From: Candidatus Andeanibacterium colombiense
GTDB lineage: Bacteria; Pseudomonadota; Alphaproteobacteria; Sphingomonadales; Sphingomonadaceae
NCBI GenBank assembly: GCA_029202985.1
Contig: CP119316.1
Span: forward strand, 2,418,001 to 2,482,000
Length of the DNA: 64,000 bases
Direction: 5' to 3'
Shown: positions 1 through 8,764 of the stretch, piece by piece
Numbering within the stretch: position 1 is the first letter of the stretch
Layout: the number at the start of each line of letters is the position of its first letter
Notes under the pieces: generated by a model
Seen by the model: only the letters and a program-made list of their open reading frames with translations
What the model was told of the DNA's origin: nothing
Databases searched by the model: none
Made by a program: the position numbers and the translations under genes

Positions 1-2
1 TC

Positions 3-929
3 GAGGGCCTGTTCCTCTCTTCCGGCATCGTGAAAAGCTCGAACCACACGATGGAGCAGCTGGTCGAGACGGCGCGGATCCTGCGTGAGGAACACGACTT
101 CCGCGGCTACATCCATCTGAAGGCGATCCCCGAGGCCGATCCGGAACTGCTCGATGCGGCGGGGCGGCTGGCGGACCGGGTGTCGATCAATGTCGAACTG
201 CCGACTCAGGCCGGGCTGACCCGCCTCGCGCCCGACAAATCCGCCCCGCAGATCGAACAGGCGATGGGCGGGCTCAAGGACGCCATCGTCGAGGCGAAGG
301 ACGCGAAGAAGCGCTTCCGCTCCGCGCCGCAATTCGCCCCCGCCGGACAATCGACCCAGATGATCGTCGGGGCGGACGGCGCGTCGGACGTCGCGATCAT
401 CGGCCGGGCGAGCGGGCTCTACCAGGCCCACCGGCTGCGGCGGGTCTATTACTCGGCCTTCAGCCCGATCCCAGATGCGAGCGCGGTGCTGCCCTTGAAG
501 CGGCCTCCGCTGATACGCGAGCACCGGCTGTACCAGTCCGACTGGCTCATCCGCTTCTACGGCTACGGCGCGCGGGAAGTGCAGGATGCGGCGGAGGCCG
601 ACGGGATGCTCCCGCTCGACATCGATCCCAAGCTCGCGTGGGCATTGCGGTTTCGCGAGCGCTTCCCGGTGGACGTCAACCGCGCGCCGCGCGAGGCGCT
701 GCTGCGGGTGCCGGGTCTCGGCGTGAAGGCGGTCGATGCGCTGATCGCCGCGCGGCGACACCGCACGGTGCGCCTGGCCGATCTCGCGCGTCTGACTGTG
801 TCGGTCGCGAAGATCCGCCCGTTCATCGTCGCCGCCGACTGGCGCCCGACCGCGCTGACCGACCGCGTCGATCTCAAGGCGCTGATCACGCCGAGCGCGC
901 AGGAGCAACTGGAGCTGTTCGCGGCGTGA
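3..929 (+). CDS. Putative DNA modification/repair radical SAM protein, C-terminal part
   Basis: This reading frame is open from the left edge, so the true start and the radical-SAM cysteine motif lie upstream of the window. The visible part continues in frame from position 3, and an internal GTG at 30 is not the start. The C-terminus carries a helix-hairpin-helix-like segment (VPGLGVKAVDALIAARR), which suggests DNA binding. The family is the radical-SAM protein that is genetically linked to UdgX-type uracil-DNA glycosylases. Here the link is direct: the stop codon TGA overlaps the ATG of the next gene (TGATG). The radical-SAM assignment comes from the family and the neighbour, since the cluster-binding residues are not visible. 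The reaction of the family is not established. Confidence 0.82.
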   Translation, partial: EGLFLSSGIVKSSNHTMEQLVETARILREEHDFRGYIHLKAIPEADPELLDAAGRLADRVSINVELPTQAGLTRLAPDKSAPQIEQAMGGLKDAIVEAKDAKKRFRSAPQFAPAGQSTQMIVGADGASDVAIIGRASGLYQAHRLRRVYYSAFSPIPDASAVLPLKRPPLIREHRLYQSDWLIRFYGYGAREVQDAAEADGMLPLDIDPKLAWALRFRERFPVDVNRAPREALLRVPGLGVKAVDALIAARRHRTVRLADLARLTVSVAKIRPFIVAADWRPTALTDRVDLKALITPSAQEQLELFAA

Positions 930-2311
930 TGCTCGCACAGGCGATCTCGGTCACGCTCGAACGGCCCGACGACTTCGACGGCTGGCGCGATGCGGCGCGC
1001 GCCTGTCTGATGGCCGGTCTGCCGCCCGATGCGGTGAGCTGGGCCGGCGATCTGTTCGCGAGCGCCGCGCCTATCCCGCCGCCCGCGCCCGATGCCGAAC
1101 AGCCTAAAGTTTCGCGCGCCTTTCTCCAGCTCGCCCAGACTGCTCTGATCCATTCTGAACCCCAGCGCTTCGATCTGCTCTACCGCCTGCTGTGGCGCCT
1201 CCAGCGCGACCCGCGGCTGCTGGAAGACCATGCCGATTTGCTGATCCGCCGGCTCGAAGCTTTGGCGCGCGAAGTGCGGCGCGACATCCACAAGATGCGT
1301 GCCTTCGTCCGCTTCCGTGCAGTCGAGGACGAGTGGGGCGAGCGTTTCGTCGCATGGTTCGAGCCCGAGCATCACATATTGCGCCGCAACGCCGGGTTCT
1401 TCGTCAACCGCTTCGCCAGCATGCGCTGGTCGATCCTCACCCCGCGCGGCTCGCTCGACTGGGATGGCGAGATTTTACGCGAAGGCCCTCCGGCGCGGCG
1501 CGGCGATGCGCCGCAAGGAGATCCGACCGAAGCGCTTTGGCGCGATTACTATGCGGCCACTTTCAATCCCGCGCGTTTGAAGATCGGCGCGATGCTCAAG
1601 GAGATGCCGCGCAAATATTGGAAGAACATGCCCGAGACCGCGCTGATCCCCCAGCTGGTCGCGGGCGCACGAGCAAGGGAGCTGGCGATGGTCGATGCCG
1701 GAAGCGATCTGTTTGCCGATGCGGAGCGGGCCGAGACGCTGGACGGCATCGCCGAGGCGATCCAGCGCTGCCGTCGCTGCCCAATCGGCTGCAACGGCAC
1801 GAACGCGGTCGGCGGCGAGGGCACGGCGGGTGCAGCGCTTATGGTAGTCGGCGAGCAGCCAGGCGATGTCGAGGAAACCCAAGGGCGGCCGTTCGTCGGT
1901 CCGGCCGGTCGGGTGCTGATGGAGCATCTCGATCACGCCGGGATCGACCGGGCACAGGCCTATGTCACCAATGCGGTCAAGCATTTCAAGTTCGAGCAGC
2001 GGGGCAAGCGGCGGCTGCACAAGACCCCGACCGCGAAGGAAATCGACATCTGCCGCTTCTGGCTCGACGGTGAGCGCGCGCTGGTGAAGACGCGCGTGAT
2101 CCTCGCGCTCGGCGCCAGCGCGGCGCGCGGGGTGCTGGGCAAAACGGTCAGCCTCGAAGCGATGCGCGGCGCGGCGCACAAACTCGACGACGGCAGCGAA
2201 CTATGGGTGACGAACCACCCGTCCTATCTGCTGCGCCTGCAGGACGGCGTCCGGCATGAGGCCGAACAACGCTTCGCCGCAGACCTGGCGAAGGTGGCCG
2301 GGCGGCTCTAA
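929..2311 (+). CDS. udgX: UdgX-type uracil-DNA binding/glycosylase with N-terminal DUF4130 domain
   Basis: The protein has 460 residues. The first ~240 residues are the DUF4130-type 'DNA metabolism' domain and residues ~265-460 are a uracil-DNA glycosylase domain. The glycosylase motif GEQPGD is at 308-313. The UdgX hallmark loop KRRLH is at 360-364; in characterised UdgX the histidine of this loop forms a covalent bond to the abasic sugar after uracil excision. Cysteines 281, 284 and 288 fit the iron-sulfur cluster of family-4-like enzymes. The start is set by overlap with the radical-SAM gene and lies 3 bases before that gene ends. The pair should act together in base-damage processing. The KRRLH loop has Leu where the best-known members have Ile. 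Confidence 0.9.
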   Translation: MLAQAISVTLERPDDFDGWRDAARACLMAGLPPDAVSWAGDLFASAAPIPPPAPDAEQPKVSRAFLQLAQTALIHSEPQRFDLLYRLLWRLQRDPRLLEDHADLLIRRLEALAREVRRDIHKMRAFVRFRAVEDEWGERFVAWFEPEHHILRRNAGFFVNRFASMRWSILTPRGSLDWDGEILREGPPARRGDAPQGDPTEALWRDYYAATFNPARLKIGAMLKEMPRKYWKNMPETALIPQLVAGARARELAMVDAGSDLFADAERAETLDGIAEAIQRCRRCPIGCNGTNAVGGEGTAGAALMVVGEQPGDVEETQGRPFVGPAGRVLMEHLDHAGIDRAQAYVTNAVKHFKFEQRGKRRLHKTPTAKEIDICRFWLDGERALVKTRVILALGASAARGVLGKTVSLEAMRGAAHKLDDGSELWVTNHPSYLLRLQDGVRHEAEQRFAADLAKVAGRL

Positions 2312-2314
2312 ACC

Positions 2315-2397
2315 CGAGCCCCTGCGAAGGCAGGGGGCCTCAGGCCTCCTATGCCGGTGCTGAAACTGCACGAGATCCCTGCCTTCGCGAGGGACTC
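2315..2397. repeat. REP-like intergenic palindrome, type A, copy 1
   Basis: It consists of two palindromic half-units, CCCCTGCGAAGGCAGGGG and GATCCCTGCCTTCGCGAGGG, facing each other across a ~35-base spacer and flanked by CTCAGG-type bases. The architecture is the same as at 16253, 44878 and 46261. It lies between convergent genes and could form a large cruciform or act as a terminator. Confidence 0.75.
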
Positions 2398-2415
2398 AAG
2401 ATACAGCGAGGAATA

Positions 2416-2925
2416 TCAATCCTCCCACCCGTCAGGCACCCCATTCGCGCCCATGATCTGGCGCCTGGCGATCAGCCATTTGCCGTCGCGTTTCACGAAA
2501 TGGTCGAACTCTCGGCCCTGGGTCAGGATGCGCGGGGCTTCGCCCTGCTTGTCCGTAAGCGTTTCGGTGAACACCAGCCGCGCGGTCGCGGCATCGCCAT
2601 GGACCGTGACCAGAAGGTTGCTGATGAGGATATTGAGCGCGAAGGCGCTCTTTTGCGGCGCGTCCTTGGGCACGCCGGCATAGGCGCCCTTGATCGCCTC
2701 GATTCCCTTATAGCTGGTGGTGCCGAGCACCATCTCGCCATCCGGGGCGTAGAACTGGCCGACCGTGTCCTCCGCGTTGTTGCCGAAATTGTTGTAATAG
2801 CGGGTGAGGATGTCGCTTATCTCCGCACGATCGCTCAGCGCCTGCGCGGTCATCTCCTGCGCAATTGCCGGGGCCGCGGCGGCCAGCGCCAGCACAAATC
2901 CCAAACCCGAAGTCCAGCCTCTCAT
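2416..2925 (-). CDS. Secreted SnoaL/NTF2-like protein
   Basis: The protein has 169 residues with an N-terminal signal peptide (hydrophobic stretch to ALAAAAPAIAQ, cleavage about residue 22) followed by one NTF2-fold domain. The pattern AEISDILTRYYNNF, then YAPDGEM, then GKWLIARRQIMG is typical of SnoaL-like proteins. The function cannot be read from the sequence; the fold serves as a small-molecule enzyme or binding pocket, here probably periplasmic. It is monocistronic on the minus strand, convergent with udgX and separated from it by a REP-like palindrome. It is one of several NTF2-fold proteins in the window. Confidence 0.8.
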   Translation of the reverse strand: MRGWTSGLGFVLALAAAAPAIAQEMTAQALSDRAEISDILTRYYNNFGNNAEDTVGQFYAPDGEMVLGTTSYKGIEAIKGAYAGVPKDAPQKSAFALNILISNLLVTVHGDAATARLVFTETLTDKQGEAPRILTQGREFDHFVKRDGKWLIARRQIMGANGVPDGWED

Positions 2926-2975
2926 CGATCTCTCCCTTGTTTGGTGCGGACGTTAGAGAGCTATCGGAAAAAAGA

Positions 2976-3008
2976 AAGCCTCCCCGCCGGGGCGGGCGGG
3001 GAGGCTTT
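2976..3008 (-). terminator. Intrinsic terminator of katG
   Basis: A GC-rich stem (AGCCTCCCCGCC against GGCGGGGAGGCT) lies 45-77 bases downstream of the katG stop. Read on the minus strand, it is followed by a T-rich tract (TTTCTTTTTT, 2967-2976). Confidence 0.85.
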
Positions 3009-3052
3009 ATTGGGCCGCCTCATGAGGGCAAGACGGCTCCGGGGGTTACGCT

Positions 3053-5218
3053 TCAGGCAAAGCCGGCATTCATCACCTTGGTCCAGGCCTTCACGAAGTC
3101 TTTCGCGAACTTCTCTTCGCCGCCCTTTTCGGCATAGACTTCGCAGATCGCGCGAAGTTCCGCGTTCGATCCGAAGATCAGATCGGCCCGTGTCGCGCGC
3201 CAGACCTCGTGGCCGGCCGCGCGGTCGGTCGCGACATATTCCTCGTCGTCCGAACCATCGACCGCCTTCCAGACATTGGTCATGTCGAGCAGATTGACGA
3301 AAAAGTCGTTGGTCAGCTGGCCCGAGCGCTTGGTGAGGTGGCCGTGGCCGCGCTCGCCATGGTTGGCGCCGAGTACCCGCAGCCCGCCGATCAACACGAC
3401 CATCTCGGGCACCGAGAGGCCGAGCAGGCTGGCGCGGTCGAGCATCATTTCCTCGGTCTTCACCGCGAGCCTTTTCGGCAGATAGTTGCGGAAGGCGTCG
3501 GCCTGCGGCTCCATCACCGCAAAGCTCTCGCCGTCGGTCTGCTCTTCAGTCGCGTCGCCGCGCCCGCCGGTGAAGGGGACGCCGGCCGCGCCCGCCTTTT
3601 CCAGCGCAACTACGCCGCCAAGCACGATCGCGTCGGCGAGCGACAGATTGCCGCGCAGCCCGTCGAGCGTGCCCAGCACCTTCTCCAGCACCGCCGGCTC
3701 GTTGACGTCCCAGTCCTTCTGCGGGGCGAGACGGACGCGTGCGCCGTTGGAGCCGCCGCGATAGTCGGACTTGCGATAGGTCGAGGCCGAGGCCCAGGCC
3801 GCCTTGACCAGCTGGCTGACCGTCAGCCCGCTCGCGGCGATCTTGTCCTTCACCGCCTTGACCTCGGCATCGGACGGCTTGCTGCCGGCCGGAACCGGAT
3901 CCTGCCAGATCAGATCCTCGGCGGGGACTTCCGGCCCGAGATAGCGGCTCTTCGGCCCCATGTCGCGGTGGGTCAGCTTGAACCAGGCCCGCGCAAAGGC
4001 GTCCTTGAACGCCTCGTGATCGTTCCTGAATTTCTCGCTGATCTGGCGGAACTCGGGATCGACCTTCAGCGCCATGTCGGCGGTGGTCATCATCGTCGGG
4101 ACCTTCCTGGACGAGTCCCAGGCCGCCGGGGCCATGTCCTCTTCCTTCTGGTTCACCGGCTGCCATTGCTGCGCGCCGGCCGGCGAATGAACCAGCTCGT
4201 ATTCGTAATCGAGCAGCAGGCGGAAGTAATTCTCGGTCCATTCGGTCGGGGTGTTGACCCACGAACCTTCGATGCCGCTGGTCACGGTATGCTCGCCGAT
4301 TCCGCCGTGCTCCTCGCCGCTGACCCAGCCGAAGCCCTGCGCGGCGAGATCGCCGCCCGCGGGAGCCGCGCCGAGGGTCGAGGCGTCGCCATTGCCGTGG
4401 GCCTTGCCGAAAGTGTGGCCGCCGGCGGTAAGCGCGACCGTTTCCTCCGAGTTCATCGCCATGCGCTCGAAGGTCGCGCGCATATCGCGCGCCGATTGCA
4501 ACGGGTCGGGATTGCCGCCCGGGCCCTCAGGATTGACGTAGATCAGCCCCATCTGGATCGCGGCGAGCGGGCCTTCGAGTTCGTGCATCCCGTGCTCGGG
4601 CGCGATGCGGGTCTGCACGCCTTCGTTGACCCACTTGTCTTCCGAGCCCCAATAAATGTCACGCTCGGGCTCGAACACGTCGGCGCGGCCGCCGCCGAAG
4701 CCGAACACCGGGCCACCCATCGATTCGATCGCGACATTGCCGGTGAGGATGAACAGATCGGCCCAGCTGATGTTCTTGCCGTATTTCTGCTTGATCGGCC
4801 ACAGCAGGCGCCGGGCCTTGTCGAGGTTGCCGTTATCGGGCCAGCTGTCGAGCGGAGCGAAGCGTTGCTGCCCGCTATTGGCGCCGCCACGACCATCGGC
4901 CGTGCGGTAGGTCCCGGCCGCGTGCCAGGCCATGCGGATGAAGAACGGGCCGTAGTGGCCGTAATCGGCCGGCCACCACGGCTGGCTGTCGGTCATCAGC
5001 GCGGTCAGGTCGGCCTTAAGGGAATTGTAGTCGAGCGCGTTGAACGCCTCGGCATAGTCGAAATCCTCCCCGTGCGGGTTGGTCGCGCCGTTGGGATTGA
5101 GGATTTCGGTCGCCAGCATCTCGGGCCACCAGTCCTTGTTGGTCCGGCCGAGCAGCGCCCGTACGCCACCGCCGCCGTGGGCCGGGCATCCCGAAATCGA
5201 ACCGGTTTTAGCGTCCAT
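3053..5218 (-). CDS. katG: Catalase-peroxidase KatG
   Basis: The protein has 721 residues, full length for the family, and is a bifunctional haem catalase/peroxidase that removes H2O2. The distal pocket R95-W98-H99 (RMAWHAAGTYR) and the proximal haem ligand H268 (TAGGHTFGK) are present. W98, Y227 and M253 occupy the positions that form the Met-Tyr-Trp adduct needed for catalase activity. The C-terminal half is the usual degenerate duplicated peroxidase domain. There is a 159-base upstream region containing a short palindrome at 5292-5304, and a strong terminator downstream. No regulator such as oxyR is adjacent. Periplasmic export is not indicated because no signal peptide is seen. Confidence 0.97.
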   Translation of the reverse strand: MDAKTGSISGCPAHGGGGVRALLGRTNKDWWPEMLATEILNPNGATNPHGEDFDYAEAFNALDYNSLKADLTALMTDSQPWWPADYGHYGPFFIRMAWHAAGTYRTADGRGGANSGQQRFAPLDSWPDNGNLDKARRLLWPIKQKYGKNISWADLFILTGNVAIESMGGPVFGFGGGRADVFEPERDIYWGSEDKWVNEGVQTRIAPEHGMHELEGPLAAIQMGLIYVNPEGPGGNPDPLQSARDMRATFERMAMNSEETVALTAGGHTFGKAHGNGDASTLGAAPAGGDLAAQGFGWVSGEEHGGIGEHTVTSGIEGSWVNTPTEWTENYFRLLLDYEYELVHSPAGAQQWQPVNQKEEDMAPAAWDSSRKVPTMMTTADMALKVDPEFRQISEKFRNDHEAFKDAFARAWFKLTHRDMGPKSRYLGPEVPAEDLIWQDPVPAGSKPSDAEVKAVKDKIAASGLTVSQLVKAAWASASTYRKSDYRGGSNGARVRLAPQKDWDVNEPAVLEKVLGTLDGLRGNLSLADAIVLGGVVALEKAGAAGVPFTGGRGDATEEQTDGESFAVMEPQADAFRNYLPKRLAVKTEEMMLDRASLLGLSVPEMVVLIGGLRVLGANHGERGHGHLTKRSGQLTNDFFVNLLDMTNVWKAVDGSDDEEYVATDRAAGHEVWRATRADLIFGSNAELRAICEVYAEKGGEEKFAKDFVKAWTKVMNAGFA

Positions 5219-5291
5219 GAACCTTCTCCTGATCGTTGTGATTCTGTGCGGTGAGGTTAGTGCATCCCATCCATCGACAAAAACGATGAAC

Positions 5292-5304
5292 CTTAGTCAC
5301 TAAG
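5292..5304. promoter_or_regulatory. Short palindrome in the katG / nitronate monooxygenase divergent promoter
   Basis: CTTAG-TCA-CTAAG, 5-bp arms with a 3-base spacer, lies in the intergenic region between two divergent oxidative genes. It is a weak candidate operator, and no regulator can be named. Confidence 0.3.
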
Positions 5305-5377
5305 TGCGGAAAATCCGATTAGTGGAGCGTCACTCGCGGGGGTTGCCGCTGGCCTTCAGTGCTTTTAAGCGCGCAAC

Positions 5378-6388
5378 ATGACATCTTACCCAAAGACCAC
5401 CGCCCTGATGCGCCGCGGCGCCGAATTTTTCGGTTCCGAGTATGCGATTTTATGCGGCGCGATGAGTTGGGTCAGCGAGCGCAATCTTGTCGCCGCGATC
5501 AGCAACGCCGGCGGCTTCGGCGTGATCGCCTGCGGCGCGATGACCCCCGAGCTCCTCGACACCGAAATCGCGGCGACCAAGGCGTTGACCGACAAGCCTT
5601 TCGGCGTGAATTTGATCACGATGCATCCGATGCTGGTCGCCTTGATCGAGGTCTGCGGCAAGCACGGGGTCAGCCACGTGGTGCTCGCGGGCGGGATCCC
5701 GCCCAAGGGCAGCGTCGAGGCGATCAAGGGTTTCGGCGCCAAGGTGATCGTGTTCGCGCCGACCATCGCGCTGGCCAGGAAGCTGCTGCGCTCCGGCGCC
5801 GACGCGCTGGTGATCGAGGGTATGGAGGCCGGTGGCCATATCGGTCCGGTGGCAACGAGCGTGCTGGCGCAGGAGTTTTTGCCCGAACTGTCGGAAGACT
5901 ATCTGGTGTTCGTTGCTGGCGGGATCGGCCGGGGCGAAACCATCGCCGCCTATCTCGAAATGGGCGCGGCCGGGGTTCAGCTCGGCACCCGTTTTGCCTG
6001 CGCGAGTGAAAGCATTGCGCATCCGGCGTTCAAGGCGGCGTTCTTCCGCGCCAATGCCCGCGATGCGGTCGCCAGCGTGCAGGTCGATCCACGCTTGCCG
6101 GTAATCCCGGTGCGCGCGCTGAAGAACAAGGGCACCGAGGAATTCACCGCCAAGCAGCGCGAAGTCGCGCAGCTGCTGGACGAGGGCAAGGTCGACATGC
6201 TCGAGGCGCAGCTCCGGATCGAACATTACTGGGCCGGTGCGCTGCGCCGCGCGGTGATTGACGGCGATGTCGAGAACGGCAGCCTGATGGCTGGCCAGTC
6301 GGTCGGCATGGTCAAGCAGGAAGAGCCGGTCGCCGCGATTATCGCGACGCTGATGGCAGAGTGTGAGGCGGCGCTTTCGCGGCGGTAA
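5378..6388 (+). CDS. Nitronate monooxygenase (2-nitropropane dioxygenase family)
   Basis: The protein has 336 residues and is an FMN-dependent TIM-barrel enzyme that oxidises alkyl nitronates. The FMN-phosphate-binding motif FVAGGIG, the family segment EGMEAGGHIG and the GAAGVQLGTRF segment are all present. The ATG at 5378 has no good Shine-Dalgarno sequence, but the next in-frame ATG would remove conserved N-terminal sequence. The following GNAT gene starts 8 bases after the stop, so they probably form an operon. The true substrate of such enzymes is often not a nitronate, so the name is a family assignment. Confidence 0.88.
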   Translation: MTSYPKTTALMRRGAEFFGSEYAILCGAMSWVSERNLVAAISNAGGFGVIACGAMTPELLDTEIAATKALTDKPFGVNLITMHPMLVALIEVCGKHGVSHVVLAGGIPPKGSVEAIKGFGAKVIVFAPTIALARKLLRSGADALVIEGMEAGGHIGPVATSVLAQEFLPELSEDYLVFVAGGIGRGETIAAYLEMGAAGVQLGTRFACASESIAHPAFKAAFFRANARDAVASVQVDPRLPVIPVRALKNKGTEEFTAKQREVAQLLDEGKVDMLEAQLRIEHYWAGALRRAVIDGDVENGSLMAGQSVGMVKQEEPVAAIIATLMAECEAALSRR

Positions 6389-6396
6389 GGGTCGCA

Positions 6397-6843
6397 GTGG
6401 GTATAGACGTCAAGCGAGCGGTTTCGGGCGATCTCGATGCGGTCGCGGACCTGTTCGATCTCTACCGTCAGTTCTACAAGCAATCGTCCGATCTGCCGGG
6501 GGCGAAGGCGTTCCTCGCCGAGCGGATGGAGCGCGACCAGTCGGTGATCTTTCTGGCCGAATACGCGGGTGCCGCACTCGGCTTCACCCAGGTCTACCCC
6601 TCCTTCACCTCCGCCGGGATGGCGCCGATCTTCATCCTCAACGATCTGTTCGTGGTGCCCGAAGCGCGCGGCAGCGGTGTGGGCCGTGCGTTGCTGTGCC
6701 ACACGGCCGAGTTCGCGAGAGGCGAAGGGGCGACGCGGCTGGTACTCTCGACAGCGACCGACAATCTCACTGCGCAAGCGGTCTACGAACGTGCGGGATG
6801 GGAGCGCGACGATGGCTTTCTGACTTACCGCCTGACGCTGTGA
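6397..6843 (+). CDS. GNAT-family N-acetyltransferase
   Basis: The protein has 148 residues with a GTG start, 8 bases downstream of the nitronate monooxygenase gene. It is a single GNAT fold. The acetyl-CoA pyrophosphate-binding motif A is seen as VVPEARGSGVGRALL, followed by the TDNLTAQAVYERAGW helix typical of motif B. The substrate is unknown. Confidence 0.85.
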   Translation: MGIDVKRAVSGDLDAVADLFDLYRQFYKQSSDLPGAKAFLAERMERDQSVIFLAEYAGAALGFTQVYPSFTSAGMAPIFILNDLFVVPEARGSGVGRALLCHTAEFARGEGATRLVLSTATDNLTAQAVYERAGWERDDGFLTYRLTL

Positions 6844-6976
6844 CGGCGGGCCGGGGCGGCAGGAAATTCGCCCGTGATGTGGTTTCTTCCGAAGAAGCGT
6901 ATCGCGCCTGAAACCCTTTTGATCTGCGACCGTTAGGCAGGCAGCGGGTGGGGACTACCCGAGGAGCGAGGTCAGC

Positions 6977-7420
6977 ATGGCCCGAATTTTCCAGCCCACC
7001 GTCAGGATCGCGCGCGTACCGCTGCACGCGATGCTGGTGCCGTTTCCGATCGCCTGTTTCACCGGCGCGATGATCACCGACATCGTCCATTCCCGCACCG
7101 GCGTGATGCAGTGGAGCAATTTCTCCGCCTGGCTGCTCGCCTTCGGCCTGCTGTTCGGCGTGCTCGCCGGTCTGTTCGGCCTGATCGACTTCCTGCTCGG
7201 CGGAAGGGCACGGCCGCGGATCGGCTGGTTCCATCTGCTGGGCAACGCCGCAATCCTGCTGCTCGCGCTGCTCAACAGCTTCGTCCACGCGCGCGACGGC
7301 TGGACTTCCGTAGTGCCGACCGGCCTCACCCTGTCGGTGATCACCGTGCTGCTGCTCGTCGTCACCGGCTTCCTCGGCCACCGCATGACTTATGCCTATG
7401 TCGGGAGGGAACGGCCATGA
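6977..7420 (+). CDS. DUF2231 membrane protein
   Basis: The protein has 147 residues and four predicted membrane helices, starting near residues 18, 47, 82 and 113. The spacing and short hydrophilic loops match the DUF2231 family, whose members commonly accompany haem or PQQ-type dehydrogenases. Its last bases overlap the ATG of the lipoprotein gene downstream (ATGA), so the two are translationally coupled and probably work together at the inner membrane or periplasm. Confidence 0.82.
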   Translation: MARIFQPTVRIARVPLHAMLVPFPIACFTGAMITDIVHSRTGVMQWSNFSAWLLAFGLLFGVLAGLFGLIDFLLGGRARPRIGWFHLLGNAAILLLALLNSFVHARDGWTSVVPTGLTLSVITVLLLVVTGFLGHRMTYAYVGRERP

Positions 7421-8763
7421 ACGCCCGCCTGCTCCTCGCCGCGTGCTGCCTTGCCGCCGTGGCCGGCTGTTCCAAGCCGATCGCCGAGCCCGCGATCCAG
7501 TACGGCGCCAATCCGAAGCTGCCCGAACCGAAGCAATTCCTGTTCCCGCCAATGGGTGTAACCGAGGCAGTCGGCTGGCAGGACGGGATCAAGCCCACTG
7601 TCCCGGCCGGCTTCGCGATCCAGGCTTTCGCGAGTGGCCTCCACAGCCCGCGCAACGTGCTGGCGCTGCCCAATGGCGACGTGCTGGCGGTCGAATCCGG
7701 CGGGCCGGGCGTCGAGCCGGTCACCCGGCCGAAGGACATCGTGTTCGGGATCGTGATCGGCAGGGCCCACGGCTTGACCAAGCCCGGTAACCGCGTGCTG
7801 CTGCTGCGCGACACCAATGGCGACGGCAAGGCCGACGTGACCAAGGTGCTGGCAGATAAGCTCGATTCCCCGTTCGGGATCGTCGCCAGCGGCGGCTATC
7901 TCTATGTCGCCGAGACCGGGGCGCTGTTGCGCTACAAGTTCAATCCAGGCGACGAGGCGGTCGGGCCGGCCGAGAAGCTGACCGAGCTGCCGAAGGGCGC
8001 GATCGACCACCACTGGACAAAGAGCCTCGCGGTGAGCCCGGACGGCAGCCGGCTTTACGTCGGGGTCGGTTCGAACTCGAACATCACCGAAAACGGGCAG
8101 GATGCCGAGCGGGACCGGGCCGCGATCTACGAAATTCATCCGGAAGACGGTGCGATGCGGCTCTATGCTGGCGGGTTGCGCAATCCCAATGGCCTGACCT
8201 TCAATCCCGAGACCGGGCAATTGTGGTGCGTGGTCAACGAACGCGACGAACTCGGCAACGATCTGGTGCCCGATTACATGACCTCGGTGAAGCCGGGCGC
8301 CTTCTACGGCTGGCCGTGGAGCTATTACGGCCAGCATGTCGATATCCGCGTGGTCCCGCGCCGCCCCGATATGGTCAAGAAGGCGATCGCACCCGACTAT
8401 TCGCTCAGTTCGCATGTCGCCCCGCTGGGGCTGGTGTTCGAGAAAGGCAGCGGCTTCCCGGCCGCTTACCATGGCGGTGCCTTCATCGGCGAACACGGCA
8501 GTTGGGACCGCCAGAAGCCCAACGGCTACCAGGTCGCCTTCGTGCCCTTTGCGGGCGGCAAGCCCAACGGCCCGGCGCAGACCTTCGTCGGCGGCTTCCT
8601 CCGCAAGGACGGCAAGATGCAGGGCCGCCCGGTGGGGGTCGCGTTCGATCCGTCGGGCGCGCTGCTTGTGGCAGACGACGTCGGCGATGCGGTATGGCGG
8701 GTGACGCCGGTGAAACCCGCACCGCCGATCGCGGCCGCGAAGGGCGGTGCGGCGCGCGGCTAG
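7417..8763 (+). CDS. Sorbosone dehydrogenase-like PQQ-type beta-propeller lipoprotein
   Basis: The protein has 448 residues. The signal peptide ends in a lipobox (CCLAAVAGC, Cys at residue ~18), so the mature protein should be a lipoprotein. The body is a six-bladed propeller of the glucose/sorbosone dehydrogenase superfamily. Recognisable blades include GLRNPNGLTFNPETGQLW and FYGWPWSYYG, and a calcium-type loop is seen at DTNGDGKADV. This family oxidises sugars or aldehydes with PQQ in the periplasm, and the substrate here is unknown. The ATG overlaps the stop of the DUF2231 gene. The gene ends 2 bases before the convergent hydrolase gene. Confidence 0.85.
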   Translation: MNARLLLAACCLAAVAGCSKPIAEPAIQYGANPKLPEPKQFLFPPMGVTEAVGWQDGIKPTVPAGFAIQAFASGLHSPRNVLALPNGDVLAVESGGPGVEPVTRPKDIVFGIVIGRAHGLTKPGNRVLLLRDTNGDGKADVTKVLADKLDSPFGIVASGGYLYVAETGALLRYKFNPGDEAVGPAEKLTELPKGAIDHHWTKSLAVSPDGSRLYVGVGSNSNITENGQDAERDRAAIYEIHPEDGAMRLYAGGLRNPNGLTFNPETGQLWCVVNERDELGNDLVPDYMTSVKPGAFYGWPWSYYGQHVDIRVVPRRPDMVKKAIAPDYSLSSHVAPLGLVFEKGSGFPAAYHGGAFIGEHGSWDRQKPNGYQVAFVPFAGGKPNGPAQTFVGGFLRKDGKMQGRPVGVAFDPSGALLVADDVGDAVWRVTPVKPAPPIAAAKGGAARG

Positions 8764-8764
8764 C

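Noticed and set aside
3209..5254. Long plus-strand open frame (681 codons) opposite katG
   Set aside because: It is the antisense shadow of katG. The translated sequence is rich in Arg, Gly, Ala and Val without domain patterns.
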